This document shows, piece by piece, positions 1-11,417 of a stretch of DNA of 64,000 nt (position 1 is its first letter; every line of letters begins with the position of its first letter). Below the pieces are notes generated by a model, which saw nothing but the letters and a program-made list of their open reading frames with translations, made no database searches and was not told the origin of the DNA. The position numbers and the translations under genes are program-made. The DNA is from Membranipora membranacea (lineage: Eukaryota > Bryozoa > Gymnolaemata > Cheilostomatida > Membraniporidae). Location of the stretch: assembly GCA_914767715.1 (NCBI GenBank), contig OU612074.1:6833501-6897500 (forward strand). The letters are read 5' to 3'.

Positions 1-712
1 TAAATTTGCTAATTTAGAGCTACCTTCTGTAAGTGATTTTACATTTACTCTTGGCGAACGACACTTTAACAAAATAGCCTCTGATCCACAGCATCCACTT
101 TGTAATAGAGTACACTTTAACACATGCAGTAGAATATCCTCCCATTTTTCCCATTTTATATGTTTTATCTGAACAAGTGATAATTTTGCCTAGTAGACTT
201 TTTGTATTCTTTACACTGTTAACATTCTTTTTATCATACAATGATACTGAATGTAAAATAAACTGAAACTGAGGCCGTAATATACACTAAACTTGAAAGG
301 CATGAATACTGGGAGCTTGCAACATATTATTTAAACAAAAATTTGGTTCAATGCTTTAAACATCCCTTGAGCTCGGAATTATTACGAGGAGGGAAGGTTG
401 AAATATTCTCTCAAATAGCAGTTAGCTTTTATGTGGATAATCAAGTGCAGCCCTCAATAAAATTCTGAATAGATCACATTTGTTTTGACTTTTGACTTTT
501 TGATTTTTCCCCCCGAAGTAGCTATCACTACAACAGCTGTAGAAGTCAACAAGAACAGATATGCTGCTGTTACCCACCTGATTGTTGTTGGGGAACTGAA
601 GGTAATTTTTTTGCTAATTATGCATCTAGTAATACGCTTAGCAATTAATGCAATGGGTTATTTTCAATGTATTGTTTGAATAAAAACATCGGTTCCTGGT
701 TGACTTCTGAGA
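1..712. other. Left edge, no firm gene; one weak candidate exon
   Basis: No gene can be supported here. The only coding-like piece is 519-601 (+), an 83-nt open stretch preceded by a pyrimidine tract and AG and followed by GTAATT. It would encode a peptide starting VAITTTAVEVNKNRYAAV. It could be an exon of a gene lying mostly outside the window, or chance. Nothing else links to it, so it is only flagged. Confidence 0.25.
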
Positions 713-1195
713 TACAAAAAAATCCAGCAGAATCTTTGCATCTTCTGTGGGCAGAACATGATGAGTTGTGTCTCTCTGGACATAGAGAACACAATCTTCA
801 AGAGGCACATTTTAATTTGTGCTGAATTGTTGTTCATACCATTTGTAAGCTGAAGTCAGGATAAATGCTGGATATTCAAATTGTACCGCACCGGTTAAAA
901 TCGTCCAGATTTTAATAATTCAGCTAACTTAAGGCAACTACATTGCACTGCACATTGCACTGCACATTGCACTGCACATTGACTGCGGCTGGATACCACA
1001 AATCATTGTTATGATAGGAGATACGATGTACGATGTAGGATGCAATTTAAAGTGTTGCCAAGAAAGGGTACAACAAACCTAAAGAATACTAGAACACTTG
1101 TGATCAGCGGTAGGCTTATAAATATTTGAGCATAAAATTGCTCTATATTTATCATTATATACATGTTGACACTGTAGTGCTTTGACATTAATTTT
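713..1195 (-). repeat. Inverted copy of the spacer element found next to the hexamer arrays
   Basis: Read on the minus strand, this segment matches about 15,640-16,110 and its counterparts near 26.4-26.88 kb and 36.2-36.67 kb, including the stretch ending CAAAGATTCTGCTGGATTTT. In the other three blocks it is on the plus strand and runs into a (TTTGTA)n array; here it ends in a short A-rich stretch (GATACAAAAAAATCC) with no array. It is therefore either a dispersed element with a simple-sequence tail, or the edge of an inversion. No protein is encoded. Confidence 0.8.
942..985. repeat. Short tandem repeat, 12-bp unit
   Basis: About 3.5 copies of CACTGCACATTG in a row. The corresponding places in the other spacer copies have a single copy, so it is a local expansion. 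Confidence 0.85.
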
Positions 1196-1674
1196 TAAGT
1201 AGGTGATTTTCAAATCATGAAACATTTGAATGTGACTGGTTTTCAAACATCATCGGTCAAATCTGTATTATCACTTCTCATCTGGAACATCATAATAGGA
1301 CCTGAAAACACAATATATACCCCTATCTGATGCTCCCCCTCCTAAAGCTGTTGATCAAAAAAATGGTGACGTTTTAGCGAATGGAACTTTATTATCACAA
1401 ATGTCCTGAAGAAGTCCTGGGTACAAGTTCACAAAATCGACAGAAGCTGGTTTGACAGCCAGGTTTCAAAAATTCCCGTGTACCAGCAACAGAAATGAAA
1501 ATGTTGAAGGCTAGCTTGGTGGCAGGGCAGTGAAGCATTTTAAAATGAGAGGCTCAGAGACCAGATTTATAGTGCATGGAGGCAAATCATGGACACAAGC
1601 TTTGGGATACCCAGGGTCTGAGGGTGTTTTTGCACATCAGGGAGAAGATCTTTGGATAATGTTTGATACAAAAA

Positions 1675-1715
1675 AATATATATATATATATTTTTTTTTT
1701 TATATATATATATTA
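1675..1715. repeat. AT microsatellite with central poly-T
   Basis: An (AT)n run, a T tract and a second (AT)n run. The rest of 1196-2254 shows no gene, RNA or recognisable element. Confidence 0.8.
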
Positions 1716-2254
1716 ATATCAGAACATTAACTCTGGTTCCCCAGCAGCATGACGTGGGGCATTTTTAGTGAGCCGATTACACCACAGGTAATGGTAATAC
1801 GCTAAATAATAAGTACTATAGGATAATAAGAACATGTCCAGAACTTTCCCATGCTGTGGTGTTATTGCAAATATAATGTCCTGTAAAAAGGATCAGTCTT
1901 TGGCAGATCTTAATTGCTAGAACTAAAAGGTTTGAATCTAACAATATCATCGTGATAGACTTGACACATTCACATCAGTCATCTTCCACTGTTTTTTCCC
2001 AATAACGCTAAAAGTAAAAGATGCATCACATCAATCCCAAAACAGAAGCTCTGATGTATTTACTGGTTTCAGAACAGACAATAAAAAAAAAACAGAAGAA
2101 GAAGCTAAACTCACCAATCGAAGCCATGATCAAGGAAATATGTGCAAGTACCTTCATATTCTTGTTTCTAAATGAAAATAAGAAAATACATTCAATTAGG
2201 ATCCATAATTGAATAACTTGTTCCAGACACACAGTAAAGGTTCTTCAGTGATTA

Positions 2255-2664
2255 TTAATGGCTGGTGCACATTGTCCCAGACCACCATCCCAGATAGCCA
2301 TCCCAGTCAATGTGAATATGAAAATGACCCCAACCCAGACTGTCTGGGTCCGCCTGGGACAGTATCTGGAAAGTGCGAAAGCGTCTAACGTTCCCGATGT
2401 TATCCCAGACGGACCCAGACTCATTTGGCATCTGGGTGCTATGTGAATCAGACATTTGGATGATTTGGGATCATCTGGGTCGATCTGGGTCGATCTGGGA
2501 AGATCCTAAACAATGTGAACATCATCCCAGCACTATCCCAGACAAAAACCTAATTGCTCATCTGGGATGAATTTTGCAATGTGAACGTACCACTGGGACA
2601 ATCTGGGATAGGCATCTGGGATGGCATCCCAGTGTCATCTGGGAAAATGTGAACCAACCATTAA
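2255..2664. mobile_element. TTAA-flanked MITE, full copy
   Basis: The ends are inverted repeats: TTAATGGCTGGTGCACATTG at the left, and CCAACCATTAA at the right, which reads TTAATGGTTGG on the other strand. TTAA lies at both outer edges, as expected for a TTAA target-site duplication (typical of piggyBac-type transposition), though the family assignment is inference. The interior is packed with CTGGGA/TCCCAG words in both orientations and could fold extensively. There is no coding capacity. The right half recurs at 16,258, 27,004 and 36,909. Confidence 0.7.
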
Positions 2665-5460
2665 AAAAAAGACATGATAAGTTTATGGGGTGTCGATACT
2701 TACTATTGGTTGCTAAGACTTGTTATGACTGTCGCTATGAGCTTGAGCTTCTTTACCTGTGATGCCATAATCATTATCTTCCTATATACTTGTTGTGATG
2801 GCTGGAAGTTTGTCAATTCAAATTATTAAGCTAAAGGATATAACAAATAATTGCTTATGAATTATGAACTTTGATTTCCTGTTCCTATTTATGTTATGTT
2901 ATGTTAGTGCAAGTACAATTCATCATCAAACAATGGGCCACTTATAATACCATAAGTACCATTATGATAATCAATAATGGTGACAGATCCTTATAAGGTT
3001 TTTTCATGATGATCGCAGTTCAGCCGAACTATCCTCCACGAAAACAACAAATACCATATAAAACCTATGAACCTTTTTATTAATTTGAAGATTTCCTATT
3101 CGTTTCCACAATGGTGCAATGATTAATTTCTCCAGTAATATACAATTAATGAGCATACTTCCTCTTTCTTGGCATTGGTATCCTGCTATTTCTTTTTTTC
3201 ACCCAAAGCTCATGAACTTGTGTCAAATGACTGCATTGTAAACATAATTCAAACCAAACAACGAAGTTCTGAAACAAAAATGGACAATGAATATACTAAC
3301 TTGTCATCATTAATATGGGTTAAGAGTCAGATTATTACCCTTACTCTGTGATCACATTGTACATTGTCTTAGGTACATAACTGAGGTCAGTAGCCTCTTA
3401 ACCTCATTAGATGCAATACATTGAATACACTATAAACAGCTTTGTTTTCTTTATAATCTCATGGAAAATGCTCTATTCGTTTTAATTGCTATGGTACGAT
3501 TCATTATTCAAAAAGAATTTGACTGGCAGGCCGTATTATCAGGGTTAAATTGGATTTAAATTTACAGACACCAAAAATAATTGATGACGCTTGATCTATT
3601 GGATAGAGAAGAGCGGCAAATGAGAGGAATGACGAAACAATAAAACAGTCTGCCTTGAGAGTTAATATATTTCTACTATAATGACATCTTCCTGAATAAT
3701 GAAAATAATAAGTATCTGAGATTATTTCACAGGATTTACTATGACGAAAATACTGATGAGAGACGCGGCTTCAACAAAACCACCACCAAGATGCAATTAT
3801 AATACAATACCACCATACTACCACACATTTTTACTTGTTTCTCATTAATTTTGTCGTCTAAGATTGTGATACCAACAGATAAAGACACAAACCTGATGCG
3901 TAACACTTTTGGGATGGTTAGTTATAGTTTTATGTAGTGGTTTGTAGATGAGAGGGTACAGGCGTTGAATCCTCCCTGTAGAGTTTGATGCTGCTCAAAT
4001 ACTCTATGTGATGTATTCCTCCACAGAGATGGCCAATGAGCTTCGTTTTAAGCCTGGGACCACAATCTGGCTCTAACATTCTGCACAGAAGGCTGATAGG
4101 CTGGAGAATCTTTCAAGTAGATCTGAACTTCAGAATCGGATAAGCGCTATAATAAAGATGTATCAGTAAATTAATCAATCATTACATCATTAACTAATTT
4201 CCTCTTCTGTACACAATAATGATTGTTTTATTATGGTTTTGCCAATCAGTGGGTAAGATAAAACACATATTTACCAGGCTGGTTTCTCCGCTATAGTTTT
4301 TCAATCCTGTTTGATAAATTCAGGCAACGTTGAATGCTTTTTTATCAAACACCAAACTGCTCTCTACCATCTTAGGAGTGTCTCCCATTGGAAAAATTGA
4401 CTTTCTTTTAAACTGCTGCTATTTTGCAAGCTCAAGCACTAAGCAAGTTAATTTGGGTTTCCACCCTACATTATATTCAGCCATTACATTAATAGTATAT
4501 TAACATCGACATGGAAAATTAAATGTCTTTCTGGTAATCAATCCAAATTTGCGAAATCTTAGTCTTCAAATTTGCAATCAAGCAAACAAAAATGTGAAAA
4601 ATTCATCATTGCAACAGTTGTGTTTCTAAATTCATATTAATCAAGCTATTTTTAGTAGATTGAATTTTTATTGGCTAAGCCCAACACTGCATTTACAAGA
4701 TTCCTAGCAAAAGAAATTTTTTTACTGACAATCGGATCAGGCTATATTTGCTTTAAAATTTAGAAAAAATTGGATTCATAGTTAAACTGCTAGCTTCAAA
4801 TATTATCTACGTTCGAAGATATTGTTTCATTATTTTAACAAATTGGATCCAGCACAATAGTACTCTTGGACTCATAATTGGACGGACGCTAATTCTGGAG
4901 TACTTAAAATGGCAGTACTGGCAGACAGAGTATGTGACATAGATATGAGCTGTTCCCTTGTTCTCAGACAATTGGCTGACAAAGTGCAAAAACCAACACT
5001 TTCTTCTAAGTAAGATAGCGGGCCTGTAGAAGATGAATAGTTTAAAATATGATCATCACACAAAAGTCAAATTCTGTCACAGTAGCTAGTTTAATGAAAA
5101 ATCATAGAATCAGGTTGGTTGGTGCAGCCCATGTTGTGTGCTAAGATATATTTTATATACTAGGTCCGATCCAAAACCCGGGTGTTATGATTTATATAGA
5201 CAAGGCTTGGCGGACAGGAATCAGGATGTCCATTGTTATTAGATAGGATGAGGTCACGTTGTTCATGGAAAGAGATAACATTATGTTTAAGGATTTCCTA
5301 TCTTTCATTTATCTAACAAAAGAATGGCATCTATAATGATATTTGAAAAAAGTAAAAATTAGCTAGTCCCTGTAAATACTCATCAAAGTCATTTCCATTT
5401 TGCTTCCATCTTCCATTAAGGATATCTTGTCAAAGGAAGTCCGAACAGAATTTGTAGATG
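2665..5460. other. 5' flank of gene 1, diverged copy of the block upstream region
   Basis: The first several hundred bases after the MITE align by eye with 16,462 onward (shared words around the TTGGTTGCTAAGACTTGTTA stretch). Most of 3.2-4.8 kb has no obvious partner. Similarity resumes near 4.9 kb around GGCAGTACTGGCAGACAGAG. No ORF, RNA gene or clear transposon was recognised. It is the oldest-looking copy of this flank. Confidence 0.6.
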
Positions 5461-5527
5461 TATAAAAAGCTGGGGGGATCTGGAGAAGGCACACATCTCT
5501 CTGTAGACAGTCAGCAACGGAGATCAA
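5461..5527 (+). promoter_or_regulatory. TATA box and non-coding exon 1 of repeat-peptide gene 1
   Basis: TATAAAAAG at 5461-5469 is followed by a stretch almost identical in all four paralogues (CTGGAGAAGGCACACATCTC), ending in ATCAA before a GTAAGT donor at 5528. Transcription probably starts about 25-30 bp after the TATA box, giving a short 5' UTR exon. An intron then runs to the ATG exon at 5751. Confidence 0.75.
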
Positions 5528-5751
5528 GTAAGTTTTCTGGCCCCATATATATATATATATTACGATTTTAACCAATCTTTACATTTGTATACTTAGTGAA
5601 GTATCAAGTTTTATTGTCTCCTGATAATTCATGAATGCGCCTATCAGATCAAAGCCTACACATAGCCTATCAAGATCTTGAGAATCTTTTCATGCAACAA
5701 TCTGTTATCTCTGATTCTTAGGTTCCTAACTCATGTTAATCTCTTTGTAGA

Positions 5752-8700
5752 ATGAACAAGTTGATTCTCATCACCCTGGTTTTCACTATCCTTGGTGCAA
5801 GTGAGTAATAAAAGAGCTTATAATGGTCAGCTACAGTTGACTTTTTCTCGAAGTATTCTCTATTAACTCAGAGCTGTGCTTGATGACTATTCATGTTAAT
5901 CAGTATAGCGCGGTAGACTTAATACCTTCAACCAAGATAAAAGTTTAGTTTAGCAAGTCACGCTAAATAAAGTTTTAAACATATCCTAAAAGCCTGGTAG
6001 TTTTTGAGTTCGAAGTTCTATGTTTCAGGCTCCGTACTTGGTGGTAGGAAGCAAACAGGAAACCATGTAGCAAGAGAAAATGGTATTGAGAGGACAGGAG
6101 GACTAGGACCAGCACCCAAACAAGATAGATCACCAGCTCACAGAAACAAGAGAAGCGCAAGAGGAACAAGACCAGCACCCAAGCAAGATAGATCACCAAC
6201 TCACAGAAACAAAAGAAGCGCATCAGGACACAGACAGGCACCCAAGCAAGATAGATCACCAGCTCACAGAAACAAGAGAAGAACAAAAGGAATAATACCA
6301 GGACACAGAATATACAAGAGAAGTGCATCAGGACCAAGACCAGCACCCAAGAAAGATAGATCACCAGCTCACAGAAACAAGAGAAGCCCAAAAGGAATAA
6401 TACTAGGACACAGATACAAGAGAAGTGCATCGGCACCAAGACAGGCACCCAAGCAAGATAGATCACCAGGTCACAGAAACAAAAGAAGAACAAAAGGAAT
6501 AATACCAGGACACAGAATATACAAGAGAAGTGCATCAGGACCAAGACCAGCACCCAAGAAAGATAGATCACCAGCTCACAGAAACAAGAGAAGCCCAAAA
6601 GGAATAAGACCAGGACACAGATACAAGAGAAGTGCATCGGGACCAAGACCAGCACCCAAGAAAGATAGATCACCAGCTCACAGAAACAAAAGAAGCGCAT
6701 CAGGACCAAGACAGGCACCCAAGCAAGATAGATCACCAGCTCACAGAAACAAGAGAAGCCCAAAAGGAATAATACTAGGACACAGATACAAGAGAAGTGC
6801 ATCGGCACCAAGACCAGCACCCAAGAAAGTTAGATCACCAGCTCACAGAAACAAAAGAAGCGCATCAGGACCAAGACAGGCACCCAAGCAAGATAGATCA
6901 CCAGCTCACAGAAACAAGAGAAGAACAAAAGGAATAATACCAGGACACAGAATATACAAGAGAAGTGCATCAGGACCAAGACAAGCACCCAAGAAAGATA
7001 GATCACCAGCTCACAGAAACAAGAGAAGCCCAAAAGGAATAAGACCAGGACACAGATACAAGAGAAGTGCATCGGGACCAAGACCAGCACCCAAGAAAGA
7101 TAGATCACCAGCTCACAGAAACAAAAGAAGCGCATCAGGACCAAGACAGGCACCCAAGCAAGATAGATCACCAGCTCACAGAAACAAGAGAAGAACAAAA
7201 GGAATAATACCAGGACACAGAATATACAAGAGAAGTGCATCAGGACCAAGACCAGCACCCAAGAAAGATAGATCACCAGCACACAGAAACAAGAGAAGTG
7301 CATCAGGACCGAGACAGGCACCAAAGCGAGATAGATCACCAGCTCACAGAAACAAGAGAAGAACAAAAGGAATAATACCAGGACACAGAATATACAAGAG
7401 AAGTGCATCAGGACCAAGACAGGCACCCAAGCAAGATAGATCACCAGCTCACAGAAACAAGAGAAGAACAAAAGGAATAATACCAGGACACAGAATATAC
7501 AAGAGAAGTGCATCAGGACCAAGACCAGCACCCAAGAAAGATAGATCACCAGCACACAGAAACAAGAGAAGTGCATCAGGACCGAGACAGGCACCAAAGC
7601 AAGATAGATCACCAGCTCACAGAAACAAGAGAAGAACAAAAGGAATAATACCAGGACACAGAATATACAAGAGAAGTGCATCAGGACCAAGACAAGCACC
7701 CAAGAAAGATAGATCACCAGCTCACAGAAACAAGAGAAGCCCAAAAGGAATAAGACCAGGACACAGATACAAGAGAAGTGCATCGGGACCAAGACCAGCA
7801 CCCAAGAAAGATAGATCACCAGCTCACAGAAACAAAAGAAGCGCATCAGGACCAAGACAGGCACCCAAGCAAGATAGATCACCAGCACACAGAAACAAGA
7901 GAAGTGCATCAGGACCGAGACAGGCACCAAAGCAAGATAGATCACCAGCTCACAGAAACAAGAGAAGAACAAAAGGAATAATACCAGGACACAGAATATA
8001 CAAGAGAAGTGCATCAGGACCAAGACAAGCACCCAAGAAAGATAGATCACCAGCTCACAGAAACAAGAGAAGCCCAAAAGGAATAAGACCAGGACACAGA
8101 TACAAGAGAAGTGCATCGGGACCAAGACCAGCACCCAAGAAAGATAGATCACCAGCTCACAGAAACAAAAGAAGCGCATCAGGACCAAGACAGGCACCCA
8201 AGCAAGATAGATCACCAGCACACAGAAACAAGAGAAGTGCATCAGGACCGAGACAGGCACCAAAGCAAGATAGATCACCAGCTCACAGAAACAAGAGAAG
8301 AACAAAAGGAATAATACCAGGACACAGAATATACAAGAGAAGTGCATCAGGACCAAGACCAGCACCCAAGAAAGATAGATCACCAGCACACAGAAACAAG
8401 AGAAGTGCATCAGGACCGAGACAGGCACCAAAGCAAGATAGATCACCAGCTCACAGAAACAAGAGAAGAACAAAAGGAATAATACCAGGACACAGAATAT
8501 ACAAGAGAAGTGCATCAGGACCAAGACAAGCACCCAAGAAAGATAGATCACCAGCTCACAGAAACAAGAGAAGCCCAAAAGGAATAAGACCAGGACACAG
8601 ATACAAGAGAAGTGCATCGGGACCAAGACCAGCACCCAAGAAAGATAGATCACCAGCTCACAGAAACAAAAGAAGCGCATCAGGACCAAGACAGGCACCC

Positions 8701-9510
8701 AAGCAAGATAGATCACCAGCTCACAGAAACAAGAGAAGTGCATCAGGACCGAGACAGGCACCAAAGCAAGATAGATCACCAGCTCACAGAAACAAGAGAA
8801 GAACAAAAGGAATAATACCAGGACACAGAATATACAAGAGAAGTGCATCAGGACCAAGACCAGCACCCAAGAAAGATAGATCACCAGCACACAGAAACAA
8901 GAGAAGTGCATCAGGACCGAGACAGGCACCAAAGCAAGATAGATCACCAGCTCACAGAAACAAGAGAAGAACAAAAGGAATAATACCAGGACACAGAATA
9001 TACAAGAGAAGTGCATCAGGACCAAGACAAGCACCCAAGAAAGATAGATCACCAGCTCACAGAAACAAGAGAAGCCCAAAAGGAATAAGACCAGGACACA
9101 GATACAAGAGAAGTGCATCGGGACCAAGACCAGCACCCAAGAAAGATAGATCACCAGCTCACAGAAACAAAAGAAGCGCATCAGGACCAAGACAGGCACC
9201 CAAGCAAGATAGATCACCAGCTCACAGAAACAAGAGAAGAACAAAAGGAATAATACCAGGACACAGAATATACAAGAGAAGTGCATCAGGACCAAGACCA
9301 GCACCCAAGAAAGATAGATCACCAGCACACAGAAACAAGAGAAGTGCATCAGGACCGAGACAGGCACCAAAGCAAGATAGATCACCAGCTCACAGAAACA
9401 AGAGAAGCGCCTCAGGAACAAGACCAGCACCCAAGCAATATAGATCACCAGCTCACAGAAACAAGAGAAGCGCAACAGGATTAAAAATTAAGCCGATATA
9501 CTTTTTTTAG
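5752..9510 (+). CDS. Multicopy secreted cationic-peptide precursor, gene 1 (three peptide classes)
   Basis: Join 5752-5800 and 6029-9510; the intron has GTGAGT and TTTCAG ends, phase 1, and 3,531 nt encode 1,176 aa. Exon 2 gives a signal peptide (MNKLILITLVFTILGA); exon 3 starts SVLGGRKQTG. After a 41-residue leader come 60 units, each ending in Lys-Arg: 39 long units such as SASGPRPAPKKDRSPAHRN, 13 of RTKGIIPGHRIY, and 8 of SPKGIRPGHRY or SPKGIILGHRY. Long units end R-N-K-R and SPKG units R-Y-K-R, both furin-type sites; the RTKG units end in a plain Lys-Arg. No unit has Gly before Lys-Arg, so C-terminal amidation is not expected. The tail is SATGLKIKPIYFF. Expected fate: secretion and cleavage to about 60 small basic peptides. 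The family is unrecognised. Multicopy Pro/Arg-rich antimicrobial precursors (apidaecin-like layout), neuropeptide precursors or a structural secretion are the alternatives. Confidence 0.9.
6029..9480 (+). repeat. Coding minisatellite with 63-, 42- and 39-bp units and 333-bp higher-order repeat
   Basis: Units of 63 bp (long peptide), 42 bp (RTKG class) and 39 bp (SPKG class) are all multiples of three. A six-unit cycle of 333 bp (63+39+63+63+63+42) recurs, and a 501-bp variant equals 333 plus 63+63+42. Synonymous markers (GCTCAC versus GCACAC; AACAAA versus AACAAG) travel with the unit type, showing recent amplification of whole cycles, best seen in 7.6-9.3 kb. Confidence 0.9.
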
Positions 9511-9880
9511 AGACAAACATCTATTACATTATCACAGCGATCAATTAAGACAAAAAATCACTACAACTTTTAACTCCTTACCAATTCAGATGCGCTAAGA
9601 AACCAAACTTACTCATTTTAAACAACAATTATCAAAACACTTTAAACCTATTAATTTTTATTACTTGTGTATTTTTCTTTTTCTCTCCGCTTAAGTTTTT
9701 TTTGTTTTGTTCTGTCACTGCATGAAAAACATTCCTAAAGATGATTGTAGATTGACAATAAAAGTATATATTTAAGACCAGCACCCAAGCAAGATAGATC
9801 ACCAGCAAACAGAAACAAGAGAAGCTCAACAGGATCAACACAGGCACTCAAGCAAGATAGATCACCAGCTTTCAGAAACA
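9483..9880 (+). pseudogene. Insertion that ends gene 1's array, plus stranded repeat relics
   Basis: At 9,482 the repeat reading breaks into unrelated AT-rich sequence that supplies the stop codon. At about 9,773 repeat sequence resumes (GACCAGCACCCAAGCAAGAT) for roughly two decayed units to 9,880, outside the reading frame now used. The simplest reading is an insertion of about 290 bp into a longer ancestral array. The insert holds an AATAAA at 9757-9762, so it could supply a poly(A) signal. No inverted repeats or clear target duplication were seen. Confidence 0.65.
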
Positions 9881-10990
9881 AAATTTAAATATTCAGCAAT
9901 AGTCAGTGACCAGCATATATGACCACTTTCGTGTTTTGACATTTTTCTCAGCAGTCTAGAAAACTCTGACAAAATATAAACTTGAGAGTCCATGTTATCT
10001 ACCTAATTTAATTTAAATTATTATTAACCAATAAACCTCACAGCAAACAAAAGAAAGCAGTCTGTGATTCCACTCACCCACTCATCGTTACAGGATGTGG
10101 GCAGTTGTTTGGGATGCTGGACTGTTTATAGCAAAACTCCAGACCGGTAGAAGCAAGAGGATGTACATGATCTATACGATCTTTATTTAGCTTATCCTTG
10201 GAACTTCCATGTACAGCTTAGCAGGTTCTGTCTTTGCACAGTTGGACACAGTCAATATTTTCTGATGGATCGAGAAAAAATGTCAGTAATGTGCCTAAGA
10301 CAATGTACAACGTGATGAAATCAGGGAGGGTGAAATGTATCACCCTCCCTGATGAAATATATATTCTATATAACTATCAAACAGGAGTTGTGTCCACTAT
10401 AGGTAAGAAAGAGCAATTCCTACCAGATATATGTTCGTTTTCTTAAATTGTTTAATAACACAATGTTTCAATGAAATTCTGCCCGCATGTAGGCAGAATC
10501 TCGGCTTGCTAACTTTTGGAGTTGCCCTTTCCTATCGTAAATGTTACCCAGTTCAGTTGTCAACCCGAAGATAATAACTATTTGGTATGGCTAATATATC
10601 CATGGTTTGACCTTCATTAAAATACTGATATACATGAACGATGTAATAGTGGATGGTTCACAGTGTGAAAGAAAATTAAAACAAATAATTGTATTATGGA
10701 ATAAGCATGAAATGATACAGTATAAAAGTGCTATAGATTGAAGAGAGCTGACATGAATATATCTATGGTGTAAAAATCAACCACTTACAAAATTAGGATG
10801 CAAAAATATTGCAGTAAGTCATATTAATTAGCGATTACATATTCAGAAACACATGACGCATGGACTGATATTAGCAGTCAGGGAGCACAAGGCTGTGGTT
10901 TTTTCAGCTTTGCTGGGAGAGGCCTTGAGGTATAGGATCCTTCTGTCTAAACTACTCGTTTACCTCTTGGAGGAGTATAACTGTCAGCCT
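9881..10990. other. 3' flank of gene 1
   Basis: About 9,905-10,080 aligns with the flanks after genes 2 and 4 (20,805 and 41,810 onward) and contains AATAAA at 10030-10035, a likely poly(A) signal for transcripts reading past 9,762. About 10,084-10,340 is absent from the flanks of genes 2 and 4 but resembles 14,876-15,060. A hairpin lies near 10,325-10,357 (CAGGGAGGGTG ... CACCCTCCCTG). No gene was recognised. Confidence 0.6.
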
Positions 10991-11417
10991 ACAGAAACAT
11001 GAGAAACCAATATTGGATTTTATAATTGTTTACGATTCCAAGTTTATGATCGGGTTGATGGCGGTGGATCAAAGCTGCTGTTTCTTTATACAGCAATCTA
11101 TGAAGTCCCAACAAGAAGCTCTCTGGACAATATACAATGAATTTGATATACATATATATCCAGGGTCTGTTGTGATTGACATTAGCATTGTTGAAGACTG
11201 CTGTCTTATATCTTGTTTTTACCTGTTTAAAGAGCTGTGTGGCAGTCGGTGATCTCCATAATGGTGGATAGCTAACACCAGCTTCATCATCGCTGCTCAT
11301 CAGGGCAGAATCGAGGTGCAGCTCCATAACTGCCTTCACTCCAATTATTTTCATAAGCCTAGTCTTTCTGCGCTTGAGCTGTGAAGGCTCAATCTGATCA
11401 GTTTTGACTAAATTCAT
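10989..11417 (-). pseudogene. Fragment of a transposon-type uncharacterised protein
   Basis: A 142-aa open frame with a basic stretch (LKRRKTRLMKI, about residues 14-24), an acidic SSDDEAG around 41-47, then PPLWRSPTATQLFKQV at about 51-66. The order SSDDE-rich, then PLxWRSxxxxxLF, resembles a motif in mobile-element-associated proteins of invertebrates, as far as I can recall. After residue ~75 the sequence no longer looks coherent. It occurs only in this block. It is likely a decayed insertion; homology is not verified. Confidence 0.35.

Noticed and set aside
7778-7981. 67-codon + strand frames inside gene 1 (7778, 8111, 8612, 9281)
   Set aside because: Frame-shifted readings of the same repeat. 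They recur with the 333/501-bp cycle and have no start context of their own.
6830-9475. 881-codon open frame on the minus strand opposite gene 1, and similar minus frames opposite genes 2-4, rich in Cys, Phe, Leu and Val
   Set aside because: It is the antisense shadow of the in-frame 63/42/39-bp repeats. It stays open because every unit is a multiple of three. It has no splice-linked start or partner exon, while the + strand has the signal peptide exon, promoter and cleavage sites.
6029-9480. CRISPR-like regular repeat array
   Set aside because: Units are adjacent coding repeats without unique spacers, in a eukaryotic spliced gene.
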